The notes under the pieces: generated by a model
Told to the model about the DNA's origin: nothing
Database searches by the model: none
Seen by the model: only the letters and a program-made list of their open reading frames with translations
DNA from: Alteromonas sp. 5E99-2
GTDB taxonomy: Bacteria; Pseudomonadota; Gammaproteobacteria; Enterobacterales; Alteromonadaceae
DNA length: 64,000 bases
Direction: 5' to 3'
Assembly (NCBI RefSeq): GCF_017368475.1
Contig: NZ_JAFNJE010000003.1
Span: forward strand, 248,001-312,000
Position numbers and translations under genes: made by a program
Shown: one piece after another, positions 37,631-45,694 of the stretch
How positions within the stretch are numbered: the stretch's first letter is position 1
Layout of the letters: each line of letters begins with the position of its first letter

Positions 37631-38623
37631 ATGAATACAGATTTCAAATTTTCCATAAAAAGCATCAGTTTTGACGAAGACTATCAGCCTTCCGATAACA
37701 CTCGTATTACCACTAACTTTGCTAATTTAGCTAGAGGTGATAACCGAAAAGCAAATTTACGCAATGCGCTGGCTATGATCAATAATCGCTTTAACGCCCT
37801 AGTGCATTGGGATAACCCAACAAGTGATCGGTATTCACTTGAGCTTGAAATTATTTCAGTAGAAATGGATGTTGATGATAAAGGCGACGCCTTCCCTTCT
37901 ATAGAAATTTTGCAAACCTATATTGTGGACACCAAAACCAATAAACGCATCGAAGGCATTGTTGGCAATAACTTCTCATCCTATATCCGCGATTATGATT
38001 TCAGCGTATTACTCCCTGATCACAATAAAGACCAACCCAAATTTAGTATTCCATCTGATTTCGGTGAGCTTCACGGCAAATTGTTTAAACACTTTGTGAG
38101 CTCTAAGACTTATCAACGTCATTTTGATAAAACGCCTGTAATATGCCTCAGTGTGTCTGACAATAAAGTGTATCAGCAAACTGAAAACCAGCACCCTGTA
38201 TTAGGAATTGAATATCAGCCTAATGAATCTTCATTAACCGAACAGTATTTCAAAAAGATGGGGTTGCAGGTGCGTTACTTTATGCCGCCTAACACCGTCG
38301 CGCCTTTGGCATTCTATTTCTTTGGTGATTTGCTGAACGACTACTCTAACTTAGAGCTCGCAAGTACGATCAGTACAATGGAAACCTTCCAAAAAATTTA
38401 CCGTCCAGAAATATACAACGCCAACGCGACCGCAGGAAAAAGCTACCAGCCAAACCTGAAAAATTCTGACCACTCGGTAACGCAAATTGTGTACGACAGA
38501 GAAGAGCGCAGTCGACTTGCAACTGAGCAAGGAAAATTTGCACACGAACACTTTGTTAAACCTTATCAAACTGTGCTTGAGCAATGGTCTGCAAACTACG
38601 CTCCGTCGCTTCCTAACCTATAA
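37631..38623 (+). CDS. mesX: DUF1852 family protein MesX (partner of methionine synthase MesD)
   Basis: A 330-residue soluble protein of the DUF1852 family. In published genetic work on aerobic bacteria, DUF1852 (MesX) is required together with oxygen for the folate- and cobalamin-independent methionine synthase MesD. The family assignment rests on the overall sequence type and, above all, on its invariant position directly upstream of mesD, 3 bp apart. No signal peptide or transmembrane segment is visible. The chemistry MesX performs (possibly an oxygen-dependent generation of the methyl donor) is not established. No MetJ box or SAM riboswitch is evident upstream. Confidence 0.88.
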   Translation: MNTDFKFSIKSISFDEDYQPSDNTRITTNFANLARGDNRKANLRNALAMINNRFNALVHWDNPTSDRYSLELEIISVEMDVDDKGDAFPSIEILQTYIVDTKTNKRIEGIVGNNFSSYIRDYDFSVLLPDHNKDQPKFSIPSDFGELHGKLFKHFVSSKTYQRHFDKTPVICLSVSDNKVYQQTENQHPVLGIEYQPNESSLTEQYFKKMGLQVRYFMPPNTVAPLAFYFFGDLLNDYSNLELASTISTMETFQKIYRPEIYNANATAGKSYQPNLKNSDHSVTQIVYDREERSRLATEQGKFAHEHFVKPYQTVLEQWSANYAPSLPNL

Positions 38624-38626
38624 GAG

Positions 38627-39664
38627 ATGACTATGAAAAAACTATTACCAACCTCAACTGCAGGCAGTTTACCTAAGCCTTCTTGGTTAGCGCAGCCAGA
38701 AACACTTTGGTCACCTTGGAAATTAGAAGGTGACGAGCTCACTCATGGCAAACAAGACGCGTTGCGTTTGTCGCTACAAGATCAGCTTCAATCTGGTGTG
38801 AATATCATCAGTGACGGCGAACAAACACGTCAGCACTTTGTTACCACCTTTATTGAACACCTTAACGGTGTTGATTTTGAAAACCGTAAAACCGTAAGAA
38901 TTCGCAACCGTTACGATGCTAGCGTGCCAACGGTTGTAGGCCCAGTGAGCCGCCAAAAATCAGTGTTTGTTGAAGACGCTAAGTTTTTACGCCAACAAAC
39001 CAACCAACCAATTAAATGGGCGCTACCCGGCCCTATGACAATGATAGATACGCTTTATGACGATCACTATAAAAGCCGTGAAAAGTTAGCCTGGGAATTT
39101 GCAAAAATTCTTAATCAAGAGGCCAAAGAACTAGAAGCCGCCGGTGTCGATATTATTCAATTCGACGAGCCCGCATTTAATGTTTTCTTTGAAGATGTGA
39201 ACGACTGGGGAATTCGCTGCTTAGAACGTGCCATTGAAGGGCTGCAATGTGAAACAGCAGTACACATTTGCTACGGATACGGCATAAAAGCCAATACTGA
39301 TTGGAAAAAAACCCTAGGCTCAGAATGGAGACAATACGAAGATGTCTTTCCTAAGCTGCAAAAATCCAATATCGACATTATTTCACTAGAATGCCATAAC
39401 TCTCACGTGCCTATTGAGTTACTTGAACTCATTCGAGGCAAAAAAGTTATGGTAGGCGCTATAGATGTGGCAACGAATTCTATAGAAACCCCAGAAGAAG
39501 TCGCTGCAACCTTGCGTAAAGCCCTTGAGTACGTAGATGCCGATAAACTATACCCTTGCACTAACTGCGGTATGACCCCTTTACCTCGTGAGGTGGCAAG
39601 CGCAAAATTAAAAGCCCTAAGCGCAGGTGCTGAAATTATTCGCCAAGAGTTAACGGCTGATTAG
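38627..39664 (+). CDS. mesD: Core-type methionine synthase MesD
   Basis: A 345-residue enzyme that corresponds to the C-terminal catalytic barrel of MetE, without its N-terminal half or folate-binding region. It transfers a methyl group to homocysteine. Zinc ligands are visible: His and Cys in AVHICYGYG, a Glu in SLECHN and Cys in CTNCGMTP; the MetE set is His, Cys, Glu, Cys. The N-terminal LPTSTAGSLPKPSWL fits the family. Its 3-bp spacing to mesX is the MesD arrangement, which does not need methyl-folate or cobalamin and requires MesX and oxygen. A second ATG at 38633 with AAGAG upstream is an equally likely start. Confidence 0.9.
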   Translation: MTMKKLLPTSTAGSLPKPSWLAQPETLWSPWKLEGDELTHGKQDALRLSLQDQLQSGVNIISDGEQTRQHFVTTFIEHLNGVDFENRKTVRIRNRYDASVPTVVGPVSRQKSVFVEDAKFLRQQTNQPIKWALPGPMTMIDTLYDDHYKSREKLAWEFAKILNQEAKELEAAGVDIIQFDEPAFNVFFEDVNDWGIRCLERAIEGLQCETAVHICYGYGIKANTDWKKTLGSEWRQYEDVFPKLQKSNIDIISLECHNSHVPIELLELIRGKKVMVGAIDVATNSIETPEEVAATLRKALEYVDADKLYPCTNCGMTPLPREVASAKLKALSAGAEIIRQELTAD

Positions 39665-39732
39665 GTTTAATTGATATTGTGCTGCCCATTGGTTTGGGCA
39701 GTATTTTCTTCGGTATCAGCAAAGCTTGCAAA

Positions 39733-40131
39733 TTAGAATTGTAATCTGAATTTCTCGGCCATTATCCCTAGTTTATACATAATATCTGTCGATTTAGATT
39801 GTTCATGTGCGTTTGGTGATAGTATTGTCATTAGTAAATAGCAGTTTTTATCCAACACGCCTTGGCAATAGACAAGATGAATATCACTGGTTTGATAAAA
39901 TTGTATTTTCTTCGAAGAAAATGGCTTGTCTTCATTACCTAAATGTATATGTTGAATTCTCTCAGCTAATACGATTGGTAAATTGTTAGGGTGATCATAT
40001 GGAACGTCACGACCAAAATGCTCAGGCGGATTACCTGTGAGTTTGTAACTTCTAAAATCATCAATAAGCGCATCAAGTTCTTCACTTTCCATTATTTTAC
40101 AAATAACAGCACTTTTAAAAACACGTATCAC
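39733..40131 (-). CDS. yafO: Toxin of type II TA system, YafO family
   Basis: A 132-residue protein, full-length compared with E. coli YafO (132). The FGRDVPYDHP, HIHLGNEDKPF, HLVYCQGVLD and GIMAEKFRLQF segments match conserved YafO positions. YafO is a ribosome-dependent mRNA interferase. The start is a GTG (40131) that overlaps the antitoxin stop by 4 bp (GTGA), the usual coupled antitoxin-toxin arrangement. The gene looks intact. In E. coli yafNO lies behind dinB; here there is no dinB or yafP, so it is a free-standing module. Confidence 0.92.
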   Translation of the reverse strand: MIRVFKSAVICKIMESEELDALIDDFRSYKLTGNPPEHFGRDVPYDHPNNLPIVLAERIQHIHLGNEDKPFSSKKIQFYQTSDIHLVYCQGVLDKNCYLLMTILSPNAHEQSKSTDIMYKLGIMAEKFRLQF

Positions 40132-40415
40132 TCTGAAAAATCACCCAAATCGTCATCAGAAGCAGATAATAATACATTATTTCCATTCTCAGCTATTTGT
40201 GCGAGGCGTGTATATGACGGTCTAAAACGTGATGTTTTTGACTGCGATTCTATTAGCTTTATCATTTGCTCGTACAGCTCTGCACTAACCATATAACCAG
40301 CTGTTTTATTGTTGGATAAAACAGCTACAGGCTCATCCATAAAATAGTCACACGGCTTTTTTCTCAACTCCGTCACTGAAACAGTTTTTTCAGCCAATAT
40401 TGATTGAACAGCCAT
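40128..40415 (-). CDS. yafN: Antitoxin, YafN family (Phd/YefM type)
   Basis: A 95-residue antitoxin that neutralises YafO and represses its own operon. The N-terminal half has a Phd/YefM DNA-binding fold (SVTELRKKPCDYFMDEPVAVLS, with AGYMVSAELYEQM after it). The C-terminal acidic tail (ASDDDLGDFSE) resembles the toxin-wrapping end of E. coli YafN. ATG at 40415 is preceded by AAGGTGA. The 34-bp perfect palindrome 22 bp upstream is the likely operator. Confidence 0.93.
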   Translation of the reverse strand: MAVQSILAEKTVSVTELRKKPCDYFMDEPVAVLSNNKTAGYMVSAELYEQMIKLIESQSKTSRFRPSYTRLAQIAENGNNVLLSASDDDLGDFSE

Positions 40416-40437
40416 AAATCACCTTAATTCAATTAGC

Positions 40438-40471
40438 AGTATACTTAATTATGTACATAATTAAGTATACT
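40438..40471. promoter_or_regulatory. Perfect 34-bp palindrome, putative YafN operator/promoter
   Basis: Two 15-bp arms (40438-40452 and 40457-40471) are exact inverted copies around a self-complementary GTAC. Each arm carries TATACT-like sequence (usable as -10), so the element can combine promoter and operator. It lies 22 bp upstream of yafN. Phd/YefM antitoxins bind palindromic operators, so YafN, alone or with YafO, is the expected ligand. Confidence 0.8.
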
Positions 40472-40686
40472 CATGATAAAAAAAAATACAAATAACTTCT
40501 AATATTCAGTTGTATCGCTACGCTAGTCTTTATCTTTTTACTTAATAGTGAGCTTTAAATAAAACTATATGAATGCTTCGGCCGGTTAATTGGGATGAAT
40601 ATCGGGTTTTGACGAAAAATAACGTTCAAAATTTAATTATAAACTTGGATTAAGTATTATAGGCGGTTAATTTTGTTAACTTTAAA

Positions 40687-40950
40687 ATGATGCCTTATTA
40701 CGGGAATAAACCGAACTTTTTTAACAATGATTTCAAAGTGTTATTCGATACAATTTTTGATGAGAGAGCATTTCAAAAGAAATATATTCGGTCACAAAAC
40801 CTTAATATGCGATGGATGGGCTATTACCTGCAATCCGAAACTTCAGGTTCATCACCCAAAAAGAGAACACACAAAATAGAACGACTGCAAATCATCGACC
40901 TATATTTTCGTATCAAACACCCTCAAATCTCCCGTCATTTCGATAGATAA
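40687..40950 (+). CDS. Hypothetical protein (87 aa), doubtful
   Basis: A polar, aromatic-rich basic protein with no recognised motif, signal peptide or transmembrane segment. No ribosome binding site is visible before either adjacent ATG. It lies in the accessory patch between yafNO and the IS remnant. It may be a remnant of a once longer gene. The preceding stretch (40472-40686) shows no other feature. Confidence 0.35.
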   Translation: MMPYYGNKPNFFNNDFKVLFDTIFDERAFQKKYIRSQNLNMRWMGYYLQSETSGSSPKKRTHKIERLQIIDLYFRIKHPQISRHFDR

Positions 40951-41183
40951 CAAAATGGAAAGAAGTTTCATGCCTCTTTCTTTCAATTCTCAGCTTTAAA
41001 TTCTGCTCCAATGTACGGAGTCCTAAATTACTTCTTTCTTATAGTTATTAAATTTCATACTAATGGACTTTTCCTAGTACTCAGTTTTTGTTGAAAATAC
41101 TTAACGCAAACTTAAACTTCTTTGTTTCTACTAAATATCCATTGAAGACATTTAAGAAATATATCAAATCAACAGGAAATGTC

Positions 41184-42089
41184 ATGAGTAGTCCAATATT
41201 TACAACTACAGATCCAATCACACAAAAATTTGAGGCTGGAGAACATACTCAAATCTCACAATTAGTTTACCTAAAAACATCACAAGAAAGGATTCAAGAT
41301 AGAGTAAAACCTAAACCTTCCACACTAAGCGTTTCCAATATTATTACAATAATTATTGGGTTATTTACCCTATCAATACCAATGATTTACACAACTGGGT
41401 ATTATTTCAGAGCTGGATATTTAACGGAGTATAACGTTTATTCTGATCTGTTCCCCGTAACCAATTATGACATTTTAATGAACACTTATAATTGGGCACT
41501 CAGTGGAACAATCGATATATTTTCAAAAACACTAGAACACTTAAAATGGTTTAGTTTTTGGTTTGCCCTCCTGTTTTTTATTCTCGCTGTTATTGCATAT
41601 ATTACGAATGAAATTACGTTAAAAAAGCAGCTTAATACTGAAACTAAAAAAAAGGCAGATCATTCAGTCAAAATAAACCTAGTCAAACAATCAAAGGCAC
41701 CGATTCAGAAACTGAAAGAATGTACGGTAATATCATTTCTTTTTGGATTGTTCGGAGCGACACTTCCATTCATCACTTTGTTTATTTACTTTATTCTGAT
41801 TGTCTTTCCTTACAAAGGTTATGAAGCTGGAAAAGAGCAAGCTATAAAAGAAAAGAGCGAAGCTGTCGATTGCCTTCATGGACAAAGTAATCAGCAGGAT
41901 TGCATGTTTATTTATAAAGAAAATGCTAATAAAGAACGTAAATTTATCCTACAGGGAAAAATCATAGCCGCCTCGACAACAAGTATTGCTGTCTTCAGTG
42001 AGAAGAAAACTATTATTTACCCGCTTGCAGGTCTTGAAATTGAGTATGTTCCTGCGAGTACAGAAAATATAAAAGAAGAAGAGCAATAA
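41184..42089 (+). CDS. Membrane protein of unknown function
   Basis: About 301 residues with three or four transmembrane segments (IITIIIGLFTLSIPMIYTTG; WFSFWFALLFFILAVIAYIT; and the long FLFGLFGATLPFITLFIYFI). A C-terminal soluble domain follows (with IYKENANKERKFILQGKI). I place the start at the ATG 41184, supported by an AGGAA site. The longer TTG start at 41088 is less likely. It is AT-rich and flanked by an orphan ORF and an IS remnant, which fits horizontal acquisition. No family recognised. Confidence 0.6.
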   Translation: MSSPIFTTTDPITQKFEAGEHTQISQLVYLKTSQERIQDRVKPKPSTLSVSNIITIIIGLFTLSIPMIYTTGYYFRAGYLTEYNVYSDLFPVTNYDILMNTYNWALSGTIDIFSKTLEHLKWFSFWFALLFFILAVIAYITNEITLKKQLNTETKKKADHSVKINLVKQSKAPIQKLKECTVISFLFGLFGATLPFITLFIYFILIVFPYKGYEAGKEQAIKEKSEAVDCLHGQSNQQDCMFIYKENANKERKFILQGKIIAASTTSIAVFSEKKTIIYPLAGLEIEYVPASTENIKEEEQ

Positions 42090-42149
42090 CATACTTCCGA
42101 ACCATTTTTTATGCCGACACCATCAAGACTCCATCGAACCGCTTTGCCT

Positions 42150-42681
42150 CTGTAACGGTACGATTTAACTAGAGACTTCGTTAGAGGTAAAATTCAACTA
42201 ACTAGCGAGGTTAAAATGCCAAAGAAAAACTTAACAACAGAGTTTAAACGAGAATGTGCTGAGCTGGTCATTATTCATGGTTACCGACAGGATGATGCCG
42301 CTAAAGCAATGAGTGTCAGTATCTCTTCTATCCAGAGATGGGTGTCGCAATACCAAAAGGAACATAAAGGTGTCACTCCCAAAGCCAGCGCTTTAACGCA
42401 AGAACAGCTTCGAATTCAGGCGTTAGAAAAACAAGTCAAACAACTAGAGAATGACAATAGCCTGTTAAAACGTTTCAGCCTTATTCGCATTGGAAATGAG
42501 CATCGCCAACAGATTGCGGTAAGGTTAAATAAGATGGGCAATAATGTTGTGCAAATTTGTCGTTGCTTATCTATTGCGGCCAGTTCATTTTATTATCGCG
42601 CAAAGCCAAGGGTATTTGTGCGGAAAGAGTAAAACCCGATGCGGCTATGAAAAAAATTCTTTTTAATCAATTCGTGTAATC
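42150..42681 (+). mobile_element. Decayed IS3-family insertion sequence remnant
   Basis: The region holds an OrfA-type transposase start fused to the beginning of OrfB after an internal deletion and then frame-broken, with no complete OrfB or catalytic DDE domain. No convincing terminal inverted repeats were identified, so the limits are approximate. It adjoins the 3' end of tRNA-Leu about 100 bp away, at the end of the accessory patch. Confidence 0.75.
42216..42679 (+). pseudogene. IS3-type transposase fragment (OrfA with truncated OrfB)
   Basis: The 138-residue frame begins like IS3 OrfA: a helix-turn-helix (about residues 8-50, TTEFKRECAELVI and DDAAKAMSVSISSIQRWV) followed by a coiled-coil leucine zipper (IQALEKQVKQLENDNSLLK). 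It then runs directly into OrfB N-terminal sequence (CLSIAASSFYYRAKPRV), so the end of OrfA is deleted. The frame stops at 42632, but OrfB-like sequence (VKPDAAMKK) continues in another frame to a stop at 42677-42679, indicating a frameshift. The catalytic core is missing, so it is non-functional as a transposase. Confidence 0.85.
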
Positions 42682-42777
42682 TATAAAACGAAAAATATTC
42701 GCTGAAGATATTTCAGACTATAACATCAGGGATTTTTAACTTGGAAAATAGGAACTTTCGCCACATCCCTTTAAAAA

Positions 42778-42864
42778 TGGTGCCCGGGGCCGGACTTGAA
42801 CCGGCACGTCGTTACCGACGAGGGATTTTAAATCCCTTGTGTCTACCAATTTCACCACCCGGGC
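42778..42864 (-). tRNA. tRNA-Leu (anticodon TAA)
   Basis: An 87-nt class II tRNA with a long variable arm and encoded CCA. The 7-bp acceptor stem GCCCGGG pairs with CCCGGGC, the T-loop is GTTCAAGTC, and the anticodon loop TTTAAAA reads TAA. It is the last tRNA of the Gly-Cys-Leu cluster. Its 3' end faces the accessory patch with the IS remnant and could be an integration site. Confidence 0.97.
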
Positions 42865-42912
42865 ATCGGGATTGCACATAATGTGCAGGTGTGGGCTGGT
42901 TGCCCTTTTATA

Positions 42913-42986
42913 TGGAGGCGGAACCCGGAGTCGAACCGAGATCCACGGATTTGCAATCCGCTGCATAGCCATTCTGCCATTCCGCC
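42913..42986 (-). tRNA. tRNA-Cys (anticodon GCA)
   Basis: A 74-nt cloverleaf with acceptor stem GGCGGAA/TTCCGCC, T-loop GTTCGACTC, anticodon loop TTGCAAA (GCA) and encoded CCA. It lies between tRNA-Gly and tRNA-Leu. Confidence 0.97.
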
Positions 42987-42995
42987 ACTTGAGTT

Positions 42996-43071
42996 TGGAG
43001 CGGGAAACGAGATTCGAACTCGCGACCCCAACCTTGGCAAGGTTGTGCTCTACCAGCTGAGCTATTCCCGC
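42996..43071 (-). tRNA. tRNA-Gly (anticodon GCC)
   Basis: A 76-nt cloverleaf with acceptor stem GCGGGAA/TTCCCGC, D-arm AGCTCAGCTGGTAGAGC, T-loop GTTCGAATC, anticodon loop TTGCCAA (GCC) and encoded CCA. It is the first tRNA of the cluster, about 135 bp after pgsA, as in other gammaproteobacteria. Confidence 0.97.
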
Positions 43072-43206
43072 GTCGTTTACAACATGTTATTGCTGTACAA
43101 CTCAATGTGGAATCGCATTCTACATTCACTTTAATAAGAGTCAACAATAATCCGCACTGAATGCGTAGTTTTCAATCAACTACGTACTGTTTGCTTGCTT
43201 TTTAGA

Positions 43207-43776
43207 CTATTTTGCCCCATCTCGTATACTTGGCCACGCAGAAATTGAATACGTGATCATTGACCAAAGGGAAAGTGCTGCAGAAACGTACAACAAAATA
43301 TGACCTAAGGTTACCCAATATAAAGGAACCCCCATAAATGACTGCAAACCCGACAACAAACCAATAAGTGCGAGCATTTGCACTGTGGTTTTCCACTTTC
43401 CTATTACCGACACCTTTACTTTATCTCGTTGACCTTTCGTTCCCATCCATTCTCGCAAGGCTGATACGTAAATTTCTCTGAGCATTAACACCACTGCGGG
43501 AACCGTAATCGCAACAGACGCATAAGTGTGGGTGATCATCAGTAATGCAGCCGCCACTATGAGTTTATCGGCTACAGGGTCTAGAAAGGCACCAAAGGGT
43601 GTGGTTTGTTTTAGCTTACGCGCCAAATAACCGTCAAACCAGTCCGTTACCGCGGCAAGCCAAAAAATAAAAGCGCCGATTTCATGCGCCCATCGCCAAT
43701 CTAGAAAATAAACGAATACAAACACCGGAATTAACCCGATGCGAAATGAAGTAATAATATTGGGAATGGTCCACAT
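43207..43776 (-). CDS. pgsA: CDP-diacylglycerol-glycerol-3-phosphate 3-phosphatidyltransferase
   Basis: Makes phosphatidylglycerol phosphate, the committed step to phosphatidylglycerol and cardiolipin, in the inner membrane. The CDP-alcohol phosphotransferase motif D-x2-DG-x2-AR-x8-G-x3-D-x3-D is visible as DWFDGYLARKLKQ with GAFLDPVADK (about 44-70). It has 189 residues and about five transmembrane helices. It lies 82 bp downstream of uvrC and upstream of the tRNA cluster, a conserved order. Confidence 0.96.
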   Translation of the reverse strand: MWTIPNIITSFRIGLIPVFVFVYFLDWRWAHEIGAFIFWLAAVTDWFDGYLARKLKQTTPFGAFLDPVADKLIVAAALLMITHTYASVAITVPAVVLMLREIYVSALREWMGTKGQRDKVKVSVIGKWKTTVQMLALIGLLSGLQSFMGVPLYWVTLGHILLYVSAALSLWSMITYSISAWPSIRDGAK

Positions 43777-43858
43777 AACTCTTCTCTTGGTGCGGCGCTA
43801 TTGCCACTTATTGGGCGCTAGTTTGCCATTTAGTAACAAAGATAGCCACTAATAGCGC

Positions 43859-45685
43859 CTAAGCATGTAAATGTTCATAAATGATTTCAGCAAGTTGGCT
43901 ACTTACACCGGGTACATTAGCAATTTCCTCAGCACTGGCTTTTTTCAGCCCTTGTAATCCCCCCATATATTTTAGTAGTGCTTGCCTGCGTTTAGCTCCT
44001 ACCCCTTTAATACCTTCCAAAGTGGAGGTGCGTTTCACTTTTTGCCTACGCTGACGATGGCCTGTAATCGCAAAGCGGTGAGATTCATCGCGAATATGTT
44101 GAATTAGGTGAAGCCCTGGTGAATGGCTGTCTAAGTGAACTGTGTCGCGACTGTAGCCCGATATCAAGGTTTCAAGGCCCGCTTTACGGCTAACCCCTTT
44201 AGCAACACCTATAATTAAGGGTTTAAACTCTACAGGCCAGTCTTCGAAATGCGCTTCAGCTTGGCTTAACTGCCCTTTACCCCCATCGATGAAAAGAATA
44301 TCAGGAATTTTGGTGTCTTCGTGAGGCTTTTTGTAACGCCTTGAAAGCACTTGTGCCATGGCTGCATAATCATCCCCTGGGGTTATACCTTCGATATTGA
44401 ATCGTCGGTAATCTGATTTAAGTGGCCCTTCTCTATTGAACACCACGCAAGACCCCACAGTTTGTTGTCCTGACGTATGGCTGATATCGAAGCATTCCAT
44501 ACGTTGAATTGGCTTACCCAATTCAAGTGCTTCCTCCAACACTAAATAGCGAGCATGAACGGATTTTTGTGCGGCGTATTGGGTGTCTAAAGAATTTTGC
44601 GCATTGGTATTGGCAAGGTGCAAATAGCGGCGCTTTTCATCACGAGCACCTTTGTAAACAGTCACGCTGTGTTTTGCTTCTTGTTTAAGCACAGAAACAA
44701 TCGCCGTTTCATCGTCTAACTCTCTTGGCAGCACTATGTGCTTGGGAATGGCCTTGTTTTTTGATAAATAGAACTGCAAGAAAAACGACTGAAACACTTC
44801 ATCTTCTGTGGCAGTAGCCGGAACTCGAGGAAAATAGGATTTACTTCCTAGTAGTTGGTTATCGCGAATAAACATAACCTGCACGCACGCCATATTCCCT
44901 TTAAATGCAAAACCAAAAATATCCATGTTGTCTTGTGTACCAGCAACAAACTGCTGCTCTTGTACTTTACGCAGTGCATTGATTTGATCGCGATATTTGG
45001 CTGCGGCTTCAAAATTGAGGGATTGGCTTGCCTCTTCCATCTTGGTCACCAAGGTTTCAATAACGTCTTGGTTTTTACCCTTTAAGAATAATTTAACGAG
45101 TTCTACTGACTCACTGTACTCTTCATCACTAACATGCCCTTTCACGCAAGGTGCGCTGCAACGTTGCATTTGATACTGAAGACAGGGGCGGCTTCTCGCT
45201 TGATAATAACTGTCTTCACACTGCCTAACAGGAAAAATCCGTTGCATTGAACGCAGGCTTTCCCTTACTGCCCATGAGCTTGGGTAAGGGCCAAAATAAT
45301 CACCGTCGTTTTTACGTGTACCTCGATGAGAGCCTAATTTGGGGTGCTTATGATTGGTTAATACAATATACGGATAGGATTTGTCGTCTTTCAACAACAC
45401 ATTGTATCTAGGCTTGTATTTTTTAATGAAGTTATTTTCTAGCAAAAACGCTTCAGTTTCACTTGTCACCACAGTGACGTCCATTGAAACAATGTGTTTT
45501 ACTAGCGCACGGGTTTTCGCGTGCTCTACATTTTTACGAAAATAACTCGATACCCGCTTTTTTAGATTTTTAGCTTTACCAACGTAAATCACATCTTGTT
45601 GTTTATCGTACATGCGATAAACACCGGGCCGGTGAGTTAAGTCTTTTAAAAACGCGTCAGCGTCAAACGTCACAATATCAGACAT
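43859..45685 (-). CDS. uvrC: UvrABC excinuclease subunit C
   Basis: Makes the dual incisions of nucleotide excision repair, after UvrA/UvrB damage recognition. The 608-residue protein has an N-terminal GIY-YIG nuclease domain (GVYRMYDKQQDVIYVGKAKN, about 20-40), a UVR domain that binds UvrB (about 200-240), an RNase H-like endonuclease domain (DFINDNGKG-type region seen as DILFIDGGKGQLS, about 465) and C-terminal helix-hairpin-helix DNA-binding motifs (IKGVGAKRRQALLKYMG). It starts 9 bp after the uvrY stop. No LexA box was seen. Confidence 0.97.
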   Translation of the reverse strand: MSDIVTFDADAFLKDLTHRPGVYRMYDKQQDVIYVGKAKNLKKRVSSYFRKNVEHAKTRALVKHIVSMDVTVVTSETEAFLLENNFIKKYKPRYNVLLKDDKSYPYIVLTNHKHPKLGSHRGTRKNDGDYFGPYPSSWAVRESLRSMQRIFPVRQCEDSYYQARSRPCLQYQMQRCSAPCVKGHVSDEEYSESVELVKLFLKGKNQDVIETLVTKMEEASQSLNFEAAAKYRDQINALRKVQEQQFVAGTQDNMDIFGFAFKGNMACVQVMFIRDNQLLGSKSYFPRVPATATEDEVFQSFFLQFYLSKNKAIPKHIVLPRELDDETAIVSVLKQEAKHSVTVYKGARDEKRRYLHLANTNAQNSLDTQYAAQKSVHARYLVLEEALELGKPIQRMECFDISHTSGQQTVGSCVVFNREGPLKSDYRRFNIEGITPGDDYAAMAQVLSRRYKKPHEDTKIPDILFIDGGKGQLSQAEAHFEDWPVEFKPLIIGVAKGVSRKAGLETLISGYSRDTVHLDSHSPGLHLIQHIRDESHRFAITGHRQRRQKVKRTSTLEGIKGVGAKRRQALLKYMGGLQGLKKASAEEIANVPGVSSQLAEIIYEHLHA

Positions 45686-45694
45686 TGTTCAACG

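Noticed and set aside
40415-40686. LexA (SOS) box controlling yafNO
   Set aside because: No CTGT-N8-ACAG type sequence is present near the pair; the palindrome has a different sequence.
42736-43147. Several frames of 60-85 codons on both strands
   Set aside because: They lie across the tRNA Leu, Cys and Gly genes and have no independent support; they are chance frames in structured RNA genes.
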